A DNA stretch of 64,000 nucleotides from Bacteroidota bacterium. GTDB lineage: Bacteria; Bacteroidota; Bacteroidia; Bacteroidales; FEN-979. The stretch spans positions 1 to 64,000 of the forward strand of contig JAPLDL010000001.1 in the NCBI GenBank assembly GCA_026391735.1, given 5' to 3'. A model generated the notes under the pieces. It worked only from the letters and a program-made list of their open reading frames with translations, had not been told where the DNA came from and did not search any database. Numbering within the stretch: the stretch's first letter is position 1; the number at the start of each line of letters is the position of its first letter. Both the position numbers and the translations under genes were made by a program. Shown here piece after piece: positions 25,228 to 34,365 of the stretch.

Positions 25228-25405
25228 CCTGCTTACCTCCATAACCAATTATAAAGGTGTCCTGGTTTTCCTCGGCACCTTTTTTTATCACCACCACCTT
25301 ATCCCTGCAAGTCTGCATAGTTCCATCCTCGACAACAAGAGATTGTATTCAAACTGCAGGCGGCTGAGCTGGGCATCCTTATAATTGGTTATGGAGGTAA
25401 GCAGG
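25228..25405. repeat. Near-perfect 29-30 bp inverted repeat, one arm inside the TolC-like gene
   Basis: Arm 1 (25228-25257) begins CCTGCTTACCTCCATAACC. Arm 2 (25377-25405) is its reverse complement with one base missing. Arm 2 is coding sequence of the TolC-like gene (LLTSITNYK on the minus strand), while arm 1 lies in the intergenic space, so a gene fragment has been copied in inverted orientation. Confidence 0.85.
25253..25287 (+). terminator. Rho-independent terminator after the small protein gene
   Basis: AAAGGTGTC pairs with GGCACCTTT (one G-T pair) around a 12-base loop and is followed by a T run. Confidence 0.7.
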
Positions 25406-26589
25406 TCAAGGTTGGTTATAACTCCGTATTTGTAGCGGTCGGTTGCGAGGTCCATAGCAAGCTGGGCTGAACTGATCAGGGTGTCGGCGCTTTCAAGTTT
25501 CCTTATATTTTTCTGAATATCCTCGAAAGAGTTGAGAATGTCTTTATTCAGGCTGACTTTCTGAGATTCCAAGGCCAGTTTTGATGCATTGAGATTGATC
25601 GTTGCCATTTTTTTCTGAAGGGCCGGTCGGGCTGCAGAAATGATAGGAACTATCAGGCCTACTCCCACGGCATAGTTGAATACCATGGGCTGTATGTCGG
25701 GCATAAAACCGTTCTTATATCCGAGTCCTGCCTGGAAACTGACCAGGGGCATACGCAGACGGTTGGCAGAAACTATGTCCCAGCCGGCCGATTTGATCTT
25801 ATCGCCCGCTATCCTTATCTCCGGGTTGTTCTGCACTGCAATGGAGAGTATTGAATCGGTTGCAACCCTGAAGGTCGACTGGTTGACGACGGTATCATTG
25901 AGATACCCGTTCCCGCTGTTTCCTGTGAGCATGCCCAGCAAATTGTATTGCTTGCCAAGCTGAGTCTGCAGGTCGGTATAAAAATTCTCGGCATTGGTAT
26001 ATTTTACCTGGGTCGATACCAGGTCGTATTTCAGGGCATCGCCGTAATTCACTTTCACATTTATCTGCTGCAGGGTTGACTGGAGCAGGTTAATCTGTTC
26101 TTTTTGTACAGTGAGACTTTTATTTAGAAATATGATTGAGTAATAGATCTGGGCCACCTGGTATGCCAGCTGGATCTTGAACCCATCGAGATTGTCCTTT
26201 GATGTTTCAAGATCGCTTTTTGCCTTGTTCACTGCCGCCGGGATCCTCAGGTCGAGGATAGGCTGGGCAAGGCTTACCGAGGCGTTGTAATTATCGGCCG
26301 GTGCTACCTGAAAGGACTGGACCGAACCACCCATCGGTATATCTATAGCGGGGGTGGGGTATAGCCGGTTATAGGATAAGTTGACCCCGGCAACCGGCAG
26401 GTATCCGGCTTTTCCCAGGCTCACCCTGACTTCACTCATGCGCACCTGGTCGGTCATCTCGCCCACCTTCGGGTACTTCTGGAACGACTGGTCAACATAG
26501 CGCTTCAATGCAGCCGGTACAGGGATCTCCTGCGCCTGCAAATTACTGATGATAACAGTAGTCAGTATTATCAAAAAAAAGTGTCTCAT
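25288..26589 (-). CDS. TolC-family outer-membrane efflux protein
   Basis: 433 residues with a signal peptide ending LQAQ. The long helical repeats of outer-membrane efflux proteins are clear (SLAQPILDLRIPAAVNKAKSDLETSKDNL, then LYYSI-type hairpins and TDRYKYGVITNLDLLTSI). It would form the exit channel of the tripartite pump encoded by the two genes upstream on the same strand. It is the last gene of the operon, 70 bp after the MFS gene; that gap contains repeated GTACATTGT motifs. Confidence 0.9.
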   Translation of the reverse strand: MRHFFLIILTTVIISNLQAQEIPVPAALKRYVDQSFQKYPKVGEMTDQVRMSEVRVSLGKAGYLPVAGVNLSYNRLYPTPAIDIPMGGSVQSFQVAPADNYNASVSLAQPILDLRIPAAVNKAKSDLETSKDNLDGFKIQLAYQVAQIYYSIIFLNKSLTVQKEQINLLQSTLQQINVKVNYGDALKYDLVSTQVKYTNAENFYTDLQTQLGKQYNLLGMLTGNSGNGYLNDTVVNQSTFRVATDSILSIAVQNNPEIRIAGDKIKSAGWDIVSANRLRMPLVSFQAGLGYKNGFMPDIQPMVFNYAVGVGLIVPIISAARPALQKKMATINLNASKLALESQKVSLNKDILNSFEDIQKNIRKLESADTLISSAQLAMDLATDRYKYGVITNLDLLTSITNYKDAQLSRLQFEYNLLLSRMELCRLAGIRWW

Positions 26590-26620
26590 ATATTTATTTA
26601 TCTGTATTCAAAAAGTCAAA

Positions 26621-26660
26621 TTTGTCATTTGTACATTGTCCATGGTACATTGTACATTTT
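26621..26660. repeat. Intergenic GTACATTGT repeats
   Basis: Two copies of GTACATTGT and partial ones surround a CCATGG centre in the gap between the MFS and TolC-like genes. Confidence 0.6.
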
Positions 26661-28222
26661 TAATGCGCTTCACTCGCCGCTGCAATCTGTCCTCCACCGA
26701 TCTTCCTGTTTTTAGTAATAAAGATCAGCGGGAAGGCAATCAAAATAAACAAGGTTGCATAAAGGAATGCGTCGAGATAGCTCAGCATAAAAGTTTGTTT
26801 CATCACCGAAAGTTCTATCACCTGGTAGGTTTGCTGCTGCAGGTTGGCCGCAAGGGGGAGTTTAGCCTGCAGTCCCTGGTAAACCTGGTTATACCGTTCG
26901 GAGAATTGCTGCCCCCCGCTGTAAATATTGCTGATCAGGTCCATACGATGAACTGCGACACGGTGAGCTACATAATTGTTAATTATTGCAATGCCAAAGG
27001 ACCCACCCATCTGCCGCATCATATTATTCAAAGCGACCCCCTGAGGGATATCCCGGGGCTGCAATCCGGCGACGGCCATAGCATTCAAAGGAACGAAAAG
27101 GCAGGCCAGGCCGGCACCCCTGATCATCAGAGGCAGGGCAAAAAATCCCGAGGAAACATTCATGTCGGCCCTTGACATGAGGATACCGAAGCCCATGAGT
27201 GTAATAAATCCTATGCCGACAAAGAGTTTGGGAGATGTTCCTGCCGAGAGTGCCCTGCCGATGAAGGGCATGAAAAAGAGCGAAAGGATGGATGCGGGAA
27301 GCAGGGTAAGACCGGTTTCATAAGCCGTATATCCTAATACGCGTTGCAGCATGAGGGGGAAGATAAAAACCGAGGTAAACAAAATGAATCCCACGATGAA
27401 TGTGAGAAGAGTTGTAAGTGCAAGGTTCCGGTCCTTTAAAATTCGGAGGTTTACAACAGGTTCTTTCTGCTTAAGTTCCCACCAGATAAACGTAACCAGC
27501 CCGATCACTGCAGTAACGGTGAACCAGATAATCAGTTTTGAGTCGTACCAGTCTTCATGTTCCCCACGTTCAAGAACATACTGAAGTGAGCCTATTCCTA
27601 TGGTCAGAAGGAATATCCCGCTCCAGTCTATTTTTGGTTTTATATGGATATCGAATCCCCTGGGGATAAACCGGTAGGTAAGTATGCTTGCAAGAATTCC
27701 GAAGGGAACGTTGATGTAAAATATCAGGGGCCAGGAGTAGCTGTCTATAATCAGTCCGCCAACCGTGGGGCCCAGTGTGGGACCGAGTACAACACCCATG
27801 CCGAAAAGGGCTGCTGCAAGCCCCCTTTGTTTGCCGGGAAAGGTTTCGAAAAGGATAGACTGTGATGTTGAGAGAAGGCCGCCTCCGCCAAGACCCTGTA
27901 CGAACCTCCATAAAACGATTTGCCACAGGGAGACTGACATTCCGCAGAAAATGGAAGCGATGGTAAAAATGACGATGGAAGCCATGTAATAACGTCTTCT
28001 TCCGAAGAATGCGGCCAAAAAGCCGGTCATAGGGATGATGATCACGTTGGCTATTGCATAGGAAGTGATCACCCAGGCGATATCTTCGATGGAAGCGCCA
28101 AGGTTGCCTGCCATCTGGTTGAGAGCGACATTCACAATGGAAGTGTCGATCAGCTCCATGATGGCTGCCGAAACCGTCGTGAGGGCGATAATGATCTTTG
28201 CTGCTCTGCTAAGGGTTGACAT
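26660..28222 (-). CDS. DHA2-family (EmrB/QacA-like) MFS drug exporter
   Basis: 520 residues, about 14 membrane helices. DHA2 motifs are visible: motif A GFLAAFFGRRRYYM and motif C region GMGVVLGPTLGPTVGGLI, with an early acidic residue in helix 1 (IMELIDTSIVNVAL). It exports hydrophobic compounds with proton antiport and works with the EmrA-like and TolC-like proteins of the same operon. Its start lies 8 bp after the membrane-fusion gene. Confidence 0.93.
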   Translation of the reverse strand: MSTLSRAAKIIIALTTVSAAIMELIDTSIVNVALNQMAGNLGASIEDIAWVITSYAIANVIIIPMTGFLAAFFGRRRYYMASIVIFTIASIFCGMSVSLWQIVLWRFVQGLGGGGLLSTSQSILFETFPGKQRGLAAALFGMGVVLGPTLGPTVGGLIIDSYSWPLIFYINVPFGILASILTYRFIPRGFDIHIKPKIDWSGIFLLTIGIGSLQYVLERGEHEDWYDSKLIIWFTVTAVIGLVTFIWWELKQKEPVVNLRILKDRNLALTTLLTFIVGFILFTSVFIFPLMLQRVLGYTAYETGLTLLPASILSLFFMPFIGRALSAGTSPKLFVGIGFITLMGFGILMSRADMNVSSGFFALPLMIRGAGLACLFVPLNAMAVAGLQPRDIPQGVALNNMMRQMGGSFGIAIINNYVAHRVAVHRMDLISNIYSGGQQFSERYNQVYQGLQAKLPLAANLQQQTYQVIELSVMKQTFMLSYLDAFLYATLFILIAFPLIFITKNRKIGGGQIAAASEAH

Positions 28223-28230
28223 AGAAGGGA

Positions 28231-29280
28231 TCAGATGTGGGCTGAAACCACCACGCTCATACCGGCGCGGAGTATATCCTTGTATTTTTCCGCATCAATG
28301 ATCTCAATACGGATCGGGATGCGCTGGGTCACTTTCACAAAATTCCCGGTAGCATTATCGGGAGGAAGGAGGGAAAACCTGGCCCCGGTGGCATCGGAGA
28401 GTGAAACAATCTTTCCCTCGACAACCAGGTTCGGATAGCCGTCAATTTTAATTGAAACTACCTGTTCCCGGTGGAGATTTTTTAACTGGTTCTCCTTGAA
28501 ATTTGCTACCACCCACCGGCTCTCGGTGTTTACTATGGTGAAAAGGGGAGTGCCTGACTGGATGAATTGCCCCTGGTCGACATTTCTCTTTCCCAGTTTG
28601 CCATCTGCTATTGCATAGATACGGCAATAGGAAAGTTTCAACTTCTGCTGGTCGATGCGTGCTTTCTTAATATCGGCCTGTGCCTGTGCCTTGCCTACAA
28701 GCGATCTCAATACTTCAAGCCTTGTTTCAGCCACCCTGACATCCAGCTGGCTGGTTTCAAGCTGCTTGGTGATTACGTCGAAATTTGACTGGCTGTCGTC
28801 GACCTGCCTTTTGGTGATGGCATTGCCTTCAAACAGTTTTTTATCGCGGTCCAGGTCATTGGCTGCTTTTGACAACCTGATCCGGATGACCTCCAGGTTG
28901 GATTTTGCCGATGAAAGGGAAGCCTCGGCATTGGTAAGCGATGCCTTAGCATTTTCAATATCTGATATTGACTGGTTGAAATCAGCTTGCATCTCCTCGA
29001 GCTGCAGCCGAAGTTCGGTGGAGTCAACCACCATCAGCAGCTGCCCTTTGGCCACATTCACGTAATCATCCACATAAATTTTATCCACGTAACCCGTCAC
29101 CCTTGAAAGGATGGGCACCAGCCTCATCTCGACCTGGGCATTGTCGGTTTCTTCATGATGAATGGCGTACCAGACTTCTTTGGCAAGGTATATCAAACCG
29201 ATAATGACTACCGTACTTATAATAATCCGGGGAAATATCTTTTTGCTTCTTTTAGGTTCTTTTACGGATTCTGTATCCAT
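28231..29280 (-). CDS. EmrA/HlyD-type membrane fusion protein
   Basis: 349 residues with one N-terminal membrane helix (IIISTVVIIGLIYLAKEV), a barrel-sandwich half motif (GYVDKIYVDDYVNVAKGQLLMVVD), a long coiled coil (about residues 85-205) and the matching half-motif region (YCRIYAIADGKLGKRNVDQGQFIQ). It bridges inner-membrane MFS pump and outer-membrane TolC-like channel. First gene of the efflux operon, divergent from the marR-type regulator. Confidence 0.93.
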   Translation of the reverse strand: MDTESVKEPKRSKKIFPRIIISTVVIIGLIYLAKEVWYAIHHEETDNAQVEMRLVPILSRVTGYVDKIYVDDYVNVAKGQLLMVVDSTELRLQLEEMQADFNQSISDIENAKASLTNAEASLSSAKSNLEVIRIRLSKAANDLDRDKKLFEGNAITKRQVDDSQSNFDVITKQLETSQLDVRVAETRLEVLRSLVGKAQAQADIKKARIDQQKLKLSYCRIYAIADGKLGKRNVDQGQFIQSGTPLFTIVNTESRWVVANFKENQLKNLHREQVVSIKIDGYPNLVVEGKIVSLSDATGARFSLLPPDNATGNFVKVTQRIPIRIEIIDAEKYKDILRAGMSVVVSAHI

Positions 29281-29303
29281 GTGATAAGTTTTTTATATTT
29301 TTG

Positions 29304-29346
29304 CAAAAGTAAACTAAGTTGACGAAATATCGACAATGTAGTTGAC
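29304..29346. promoter_or_regulatory. Efflux promoter with MarR-type operator dyad
   Basis: On the minus strand TACTTTTG (plus 29304-29311) is a -7 box for the efflux operon, with a TTG about 22 bases upstream. Between them lies the dyad TTGACGAAATATCGACAA (29319-29336; 14 of 18 positions symmetric). AGTTGAC also occurs as a direct repeat at 29317 and 29340, 23 bases apart. The position fits repression by the adjacent MarR protein of both divergent genes. Confidence 0.6.
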
Positions 29347-29367
29347 TAATTTTATATAAAATTTACA

Positions 29368-29847
29368 ATGCTTTCAAAATCAGTCAAAAAAAAAATAACC
29401 GACCTGATGCCTGCAAAAAGTGACAGCTTTGGCCGGCAGATCTACCTCTTATATCGTTATCTTGTTAAACTGGACGATGATTTATTACCCAGGATAGGGC
29501 TTCATCAGATGGGTCCGAGCCATATCCACCTGTTGTTCACCATCGGGCTTGACGGGGTCTCAAACAGCGGGATGGCAAGAAGCGCTAAAGTGTCCAAACA
29601 AGCCATGAGTAAGCTAGTACAGGAGATGTTGAAACACGAACTCATCACAATTAAGCATAACATGCAGGATAGCCGCTGCAATATAATTTCTCTTACCGAC
29701 AAAGGTGCTGATACTCTGATGAAGATATGGGAAGTAAATAAACAGCTGACTACCGAATTTGAGAAACATCTGGGCAGGGTAAAATCAAAAAGGCTTCTTA
29801 CCTTAATGGCCGAGCTGGTCGATTCACTCGAATCGGAACAATCTTAA
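29368..29847 (+). CDS. MarR-family transcriptional regulator
   Basis: 159 residues. The winged-helix region is readable: MARSAKVSKQAMSKLVQEMLKHELI as recognition helix area and MQDSRCNIISLTDKG as wing. Flanking helices give the dimer interface. It is divergent from the EmrAB-TolC-type operon, with a dyad in the shared 87-bp promoter region. The classical role is ligand-released repression of the pump. Cys in DSRCN is the only cysteine and could sense oxidants, though this is speculative. Confidence 0.9.
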   Translation: MLSKSVKKKITDLMPAKSDSFGRQIYLLYRYLVKLDDDLLPRIGLHQMGPSHIHLLFTIGLDGVSNSGMARSAKVSKQAMSKLVQEMLKHELITIKHNMQDSRCNIISLTDKGADTLMKIWEVNKQLTTEFEKHLGRVKSKRLLTLMAELVDSLESEQS

Positions 29848-30015
29848 TTATCAAGTTTGAGCACCTTCACCCGGTAGGTTATGCCCCGGTTGTCGGTCAG
29901 AATGATAGCATACTCCACAATCCTGAATAGCGGATATTTTTTAATTACAAGCCTGTTGAATTTTTCAAAAAAGCGTACTTTAGTCAGGACTTTTTACTGT
30001 ATCCATTCGGTCATC

Positions 30016-31596
30016 ATGCGTACATCGTTTATCGTGGCTTTGCTGGTTTTCAGGCTCATGACCTCCGCACAGAATATTAACCTTTCCCAGGGCCTGTATT
30101 TCGACGGGGAGCCATACATGGCTATCGATCCTGCTAATGAAAGGCATATGGTGGTTGCCTGGATGGGGTATATCCCTTATCAGCAAATTGCGATCAAGAC
30201 TTCGGCAACCTTTAACGGGGGCATGAACTGGAGCCAGGTGCAGAGCATTCCCCATGTTTCGCCGGGTTTCACTTCGGCCGATCCTTCCCTGGCTTTCGAC
30301 GGTTCGGGCAATGTGTTTCTTGCTTATATTGATTACAGGAAAAGCCCCGATTCAGGCGCTGTTTATGTTGTGAAGTCGGCGGATGGCGGGCTAAGCTGGA
30401 GCCAGCGAAGTAAGGTAATCGATGCCTGGGACGACGCACTGAAAAGGCCGATCGACAGGCCCTTTCTTACTATAGACCGTTCGGGTGGAACATATAACGG
30501 CAGGATGTATATCACAACCAAGCCTGCTCAATGGATCCCTCCTCCCAACAGGCCATATTTCATTCGTTCGACCGATAACGGCCAAAGCTGGGGAAACTGG
30601 CGATACCTCGATACGCTGAACTGGCTGGCAGGTCCTTATATTGCAGGTCCCATGGCAGCTCCTGAGACCGGTTCAAACGGGATGTTTTATGCCATCTATC
30701 CAAGCTGGGAACTCACCCAGAGCCTGCTTCCGAGGTTCATCATCGCCCGGTCATCCGACGGGGGAGCTTCGTTTAACTATCACTGGGTTATTGCAGGTGC
30801 AGCAGGTGTGAACGACACCCTTTCCAAGAAAGGCTACAGGCTGATTTCCGACCCCACAGATCCTTCCCATCTGGCTTTTTTTCGCATTTCTCCTATGTTT
30901 GGAGATCCTGATGTAGTGATGCTGGAATCTCATAACGGAGGAATAACCTGGGCCGATACCACCCGGGTCAACGATGACCCGGCAGGCAATGGTCGAATGC
31001 AGGAGCTTGCCTGGGCAGGATTCAGTTCGGTGGGTGACATCATTTCGGCCTGGCGCGACCGGAGGCATGCACCGGATACAGGGTATGCAACTTCCTACGA
31101 AATCTACGGTGCGGTACGCTGGCATGATTCAATCAGGTTTTCACCTAATTTCAGGATCTCCGACACCATCATAGGGTATAACCAGGTCCTCGCCGGCAAA
31201 GGCAACGATTTCATGAATGTGGTGATGGCGGATGACACCATGTCGGCTGTCTGGGCTGATACCCGCGACGGCCGGCTGAATATCTGGTTCCAGCATACAG
31301 ACCTTCATCACCCGAATCCCGGAGGGATCCGGCCTGTGGCCTCAGAAATACAACCCTGGCTGAGATACGGACCTAACCCGGTAAAGGAAATATTGTGGGC
31401 CGAAGCACCGGGACTTGCACGTTTAATACTTTACGATTTGAAGGGTAATGCCGTCAGAACCTTATCGATCACTCATCCGGGCCATGATGCAGTCCGCTCG
31501 GCTGCCATGCAACTTTCCGGTCTTCCGCCCGGGGAGTATATGATGGAAGCTTTTACAGACAGGGGAAACCTGGTCCAGAAAATCATTAAAAATTGA
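30016..31596 (+). CDS. Secreted BNR-repeat (sialidase-like fold) protein with T9SS domain
   Basis: 526 residues from ATG 30016, which gives a good signal peptide (MRTSFIVALLVFRLMTSAQ); the track start at 29881 adds 45 non-coding-like residues. Asp-box/BNR motifs repeat along the chain (SADGGLSWSQ, STDNGQSWGN, SSDGGASFNY, SHNGGITWAD), indicating a six-bladed propeller like sialidases. I do not see the full Arg triad of a sialidase, so enzymatic activity is uncertain. The C-terminus is a T9SS type A domain (YGPNPVKEILWAE ... PPGEYMMEAFTDRGNLVQKII). Confidence 0.8.
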   Translation: MRTSFIVALLVFRLMTSAQNINLSQGLYFDGEPYMAIDPANERHMVVAWMGYIPYQQIAIKTSATFNGGMNWSQVQSIPHVSPGFTSADPSLAFDGSGNVFLAYIDYRKSPDSGAVYVVKSADGGLSWSQRSKVIDAWDDALKRPIDRPFLTIDRSGGTYNGRMYITTKPAQWIPPPNRPYFIRSTDNGQSWGNWRYLDTLNWLAGPYIAGPMAAPETGSNGMFYAIYPSWELTQSLLPRFIIARSSDGGASFNYHWVIAGAAGVNDTLSKKGYRLISDPTDPSHLAFFRISPMFGDPDVVMLESHNGGITWADTTRVNDDPAGNGRMQELAWAGFSSVGDIISAWRDRRHAPDTGYATSYEIYGAVRWHDSIRFSPNFRISDTIIGYNQVLAGKGNDFMNVVMADDTMSAVWADTRDGRLNIWFQHTDLHHPNPGGIRPVASEIQPWLRYGPNPVKEILWAEAPGLARLILYDLKGNAVRTLSITHPGHDAVRSAAMQLSGLPPGEYMMEAFTDRGNLVQKIIKN

Positions 31597-31623
31597 CATT
31601 TTGCTGATTTCTTTTTATCTTTA
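31593..31623 (+). promoter_or_regulatory. Promoter for the small exported protein and pgi
   Basis: TTG (31593-31595, overlapping the stop codon of the previous gene) and TATCTTTA (31616-31623) are 20 bases apart, one mismatch from consensus. ATG follows 28 bases later. Confidence 0.5.
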
Positions 31624-31651
31624 CGATATTAATCATTAAAAACCGAGAACC

Positions 31652-32152
31652 ATGAAAACAACATCACTCTTAATCTGTTTTGTCCTGTTTGCTTTTGGAA
31701 TACAGGCACAGAACATCAAGCTTCCAACAAACACCGATGTCAAGAAAGCAGAACAAAGTGCAACAACTGAAGTTGGTAAAACTACAAGTCAGGCCAATAT
31801 CGGCAACCTCATAGGCCAGCTGACCAACGGAATTTCGGATAATGCATTTACCGATTCATTCAAAAAAAACAAAACAGCTTTTGTAAGCAAAGTGAATAAC
31901 GTAAGCGACGCTGCAGGAGCTTCTTCAGCTTTACAGACTTTGCAGGGCGGTTTGCTTCCCACAGCTATGGACGCTGGATGGGGCAAGGTGAAAGACAAAT
32001 GGGTCAAAGATGCCAAAACAGCCAATACGGTGAAAACTGTAGCCGGTGTAGCAGGGACTCTTGAATCCAATATCAGCGGTAAATACTTCAAAGGCAGCTG
32101 GGCAACAGCCCGCCCTGCATGGGAAGCCGCGTTGAGTGCACTGGCAAAATAA
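31652..32152 (+). CDS. Small exported protein of unknown function
   Basis: 166 residues with a signal peptide (MKTTSLLICFVLFAFGIQAQ). The mature part is Ala/Lys/Thr-rich and largely helical, with Gly-Ala-rich segments (GNLIGQLTNGISD, KTVAGVAGTLESNI) and tryptophans in WGKVKDKWVKD and WATARPAWEAAL. No Cys and no family recognised. It precedes pgi by 15 bp, so the two are probably co-transcribed, although no functional link is apparent. Confidence 0.65.
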   Translation: MKTTSLLICFVLFAFGIQAQNIKLPTNTDVKKAEQSATTEVGKTTSQANIGNLIGQLTNGISDNAFTDSFKKNKTAFVSKVNNVSDAAGASSALQTLQGGLLPTAMDAGWGKVKDKWVKDAKTANTVKTVAGVAGTLESNISGKYFKGSWATARPAWEAALSALAK

Positions 32153-32167
32153 AACCCCAGCTACACG

Positions 32168-33781
32168 ATGAACAACAGATTGACTGAATCAACTGCCTGG
32201 AAGGCATTGGAAATGCACTTCCGGGAACTCAGGGATTTATCACTTCGCACCATGTTCGTCCAGGACCCTGGAAGGTCGGAACGCTTCAGTGTTAAGGATC
32301 AGGGTATTTTATTTGACTATTCAAAACACAGGATCACTGACCAGACTCTCAGCTTGCTTTTTCAGCTGGCAGGGGAAAGGGGGCTTGCCGAGAAGATTGA
32401 AGCGATGTTCTCGGGTGAAAAGATCAATATCACCGAGAACAGGGCGGTGCTGCATACTGCCTTACGGGCGCCAAAGGGTTCCGCGATCATGGTTGATGGC
32501 CATAACGTGGTTCCTGACATACATGAAGTCCTGGAAAAAATGGCCGGCTTTTCAAACCAAATTCGCAGCGGGGCATGGAAAGGCTATACAGGTAAACCGA
32601 TAAGGAATATTGTAAACATCGGTATCGGGGGGTCTGATCTGGGCCCGGTAATGGCATATGAAGCCCTGAAATTTTATACCCAACGGAATCTTACATTCCG
32701 TTTTGTATCCAATATCGACGGAAGTGATTTCACCGAGGCTGTTCATGATCTGCAAGCCGAAGAAACCTTGTTCATCGTGGCCTCCAAGACGTTCACCACC
32801 CTGGAGACTATGACCAATGCACGCACGGCACGATCATGGCTGCTGGAGAAGCTGCAAAACGGGCAAGCCGTGGCCCGTCATTTTGTGGCACTTTCAACGA
32901 ACGAAAAAGAAGTAAGCGAATTCGGGATCGATACGCGAAATATGTTTGGTTTCTGGGACTGGGTGGGAGGAAGGTATTCCATGGATTCAGCTATCGGATT
33001 ATCCACCATGATCGCGATAGGGCCGGATAATTTTTATTCAATGCTGGAGGGCTTTCACCGGATGGATGAACATTTCCGCCATACGCCGTTTGAAAGGAAT
33101 ATCCCGGTAATCATGGGCTTGCTTGGTATCTGGTACATTGATTTCTTCGGGGCTATGACCCAGGCCATACTGCCCTATGACAATTACCTTAAACGTTTCC
33201 CTGCTTACCTTCAGCAACTGACCATGGAAAGCAACGGTAAATATGTCACTCTTGACGGGGAAAGGGCCGATTACAATACCGGGGCGGTATACTGGGGGGA
33301 GCCAGGAACTAACGGACAGCATTCGTTTTACCAGCTGATCCACCAGGGAACATCGCTTATCCCTTGTGATTTTATTGGATTCAGGACTTCGTTGAACCCC
33401 CTTCCGCTTCACCAGGACTATCTCGTGGCCAATATGATCGCACAGGGGGAGGCCCTCGCTTTCGGGAAATCCGCCGACGAAGTAAAAAAGGAGAATGTAC
33501 CTGATAGCCTGGTTCCGCACAAAGTCTTTGAAGGTAACCGGCCTTCTTCAACCTTCTTTATGGAAAAACTTACTCCTGAATACCTTGGCAAGCTTGTAGC
33601 CATGTATGAACATGCAGTGTATACACAGGGAGTGGTGTGGGGTATCAACCCATTTGACCAGATGGGAGTGGAACTGGGCAAAGTTTTGGCGATGAAAATT
33701 ATCCCCGAACTTCAGGATGTCCAAAAAGCCGTAAGCCATGATGGTTCAACCAACAATCTTATAAGGTATTACAGGGGGTAG
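32168..33781 (+). CDS. pgi: Glucose-6-phosphate isomerase
   Basis: 537 residues, the normal size of the long-form enzyme. Key motifs: [18 protein letters not shown] near residue 155, [14 protein letters not shown] for phosphate binding, and catalytic-region motifs ending in [14 protein letters not shown]. It interconverts glucose-6-phosphate and fructose-6-phosphate in the cytoplasm (glycolysis/gluconeogenesis). Its last 12 codons overlap, on the other strand, the end of the archaemetzincin gene. Confidence 0.97.
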   Translation: MNNRLTESTAWKALEMHFRELRDLSLRTMFVQDPGRSERFSVKDQGILFDYSKHRITDQTLSLLFQLAGERGLAEKIEAMFSGEKINITENRAVLHTALRAPKGSAIMVDGHNVVPDIHEVLEKMAGFSNQIRSGAWKGYTGKPIRNIVNIGIGGSDLGPVMAYEALKFYTQRNLTFRFVSNIDGSDFTEAVHDLQAEETLFIVASKTFTTLETMTNARTARSWLLEKLQNGQAVARHFVALSTNEKEVSEFGIDTRNMFGFWDWVGGRYSMDSAIGLSTMIAIGPDNFYSMLEGFHRMDEHFRHTPFERNIPVIMGLLGIWYIDFFGAMTQAILPYDNYLKRFPAYLQQLTMESNGKYVTLDGERADYNTGAVYWGEPGTNGQHSFYQLIHQGTSLIPCDFIGFRTSLNPLPLHQDYLVANMIAQGEALAFGKSADEVKKENVPDSLVPHKVFEGNRPSSTFFMEKLTPEYLGKLVAMYEHAVYTQGVVWGINPFDQMGVELGKVLAMKIIPELQDVQKAVSHDGSTNNLIRYYRG

Positions 33782-34300
33782 CTTTTCACGGCATAAGTGG
33801 CATATATTCCGGTTCTTCTGATCAATATCTTCAACATAGGTGCTTGACCGCATGACGCAGGTTGGCGTCATACAATGGATCAACCCGAAAGTATGGCCGA
33901 GTTCATGGATCACTTCTTTGGTGAACCTTTCCGGCAGCAGTTTTTCATCCGGCTCGATACCATATCGCTCATTGCTCAGCCGGTATAATGAGGCAATTCC
34001 GGTTTGCCCGTTCAGAACAGCCTGTCCGAAAATATAGGTGAGGATCGGGATAAACAGGTCAACGCTGAACAAGCCAATAGTTTTGAGGCTGTCGGGCATG
34101 GCCAAACTGTCCAGCTTGTGCAAAATCTTATTCCCATTGTACTGTCTTCTCCCGGGGTCGAAAAATTCGCTGAGATCAAGATGGGATTCTTTAAAATTTA
34201 CAGGAAATTTGAATTCCTGCCTGACTGCCTCCGCTATCTGTTCAAGAAGTTGCTTTCCAAAGTACCCATAAGAGATCAGAGTGATATGTTGTTGAGCCAT
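33746..34300 (-). CDS. amzA: Archaemetzincin-family zinc metallopeptidase
   Basis: 184 residues. The full family signature is present: [12 protein letters not shown] for catalytic zinc, then [10 protein letters not shown] (met-turn) and the later pair CHLC for the structural zinc. No signal peptide, so cytoplasmic, as usual for archaemetzincins. Substrates are unknown in bacteria. It is convergent with pgi and the 3' ends overlap by 36 bp. It lies 65 bp downstream of the sigma-54 activator gene on the same strand, so read-through from that operon is possible. Confidence 0.93.
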   Translation of the reverse strand: MAQQHITLISYGYFGKQLLEQIAEAVRQEFKFPVNFKESHLDLSEFFDPGRRQYNGNKILHKLDSLAMPDSLKTIGLFSVDLFIPILTYIFGQAVLNGQTGIASLYRLSNERYGIEPDEKLLPERFTKEVIHELGHTFGLIHCMTPTCVMRSSTYVEDIDQKNRNICHLCREKLPPVIPYKIVG

Positions 34301-34365
34301 CAGGGGACCATGAATTAAAACTACTTCAGTTAAGGGGAATCAGCTGTTTCCTTATATTTTCCTTC

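Noticed and set aside
30016-31596. Call as a functional sialidase
   Set aside because: Asp-box repeats show the propeller, but the catalytic Arg triad, Tyr and Glu could not be placed with confidence.
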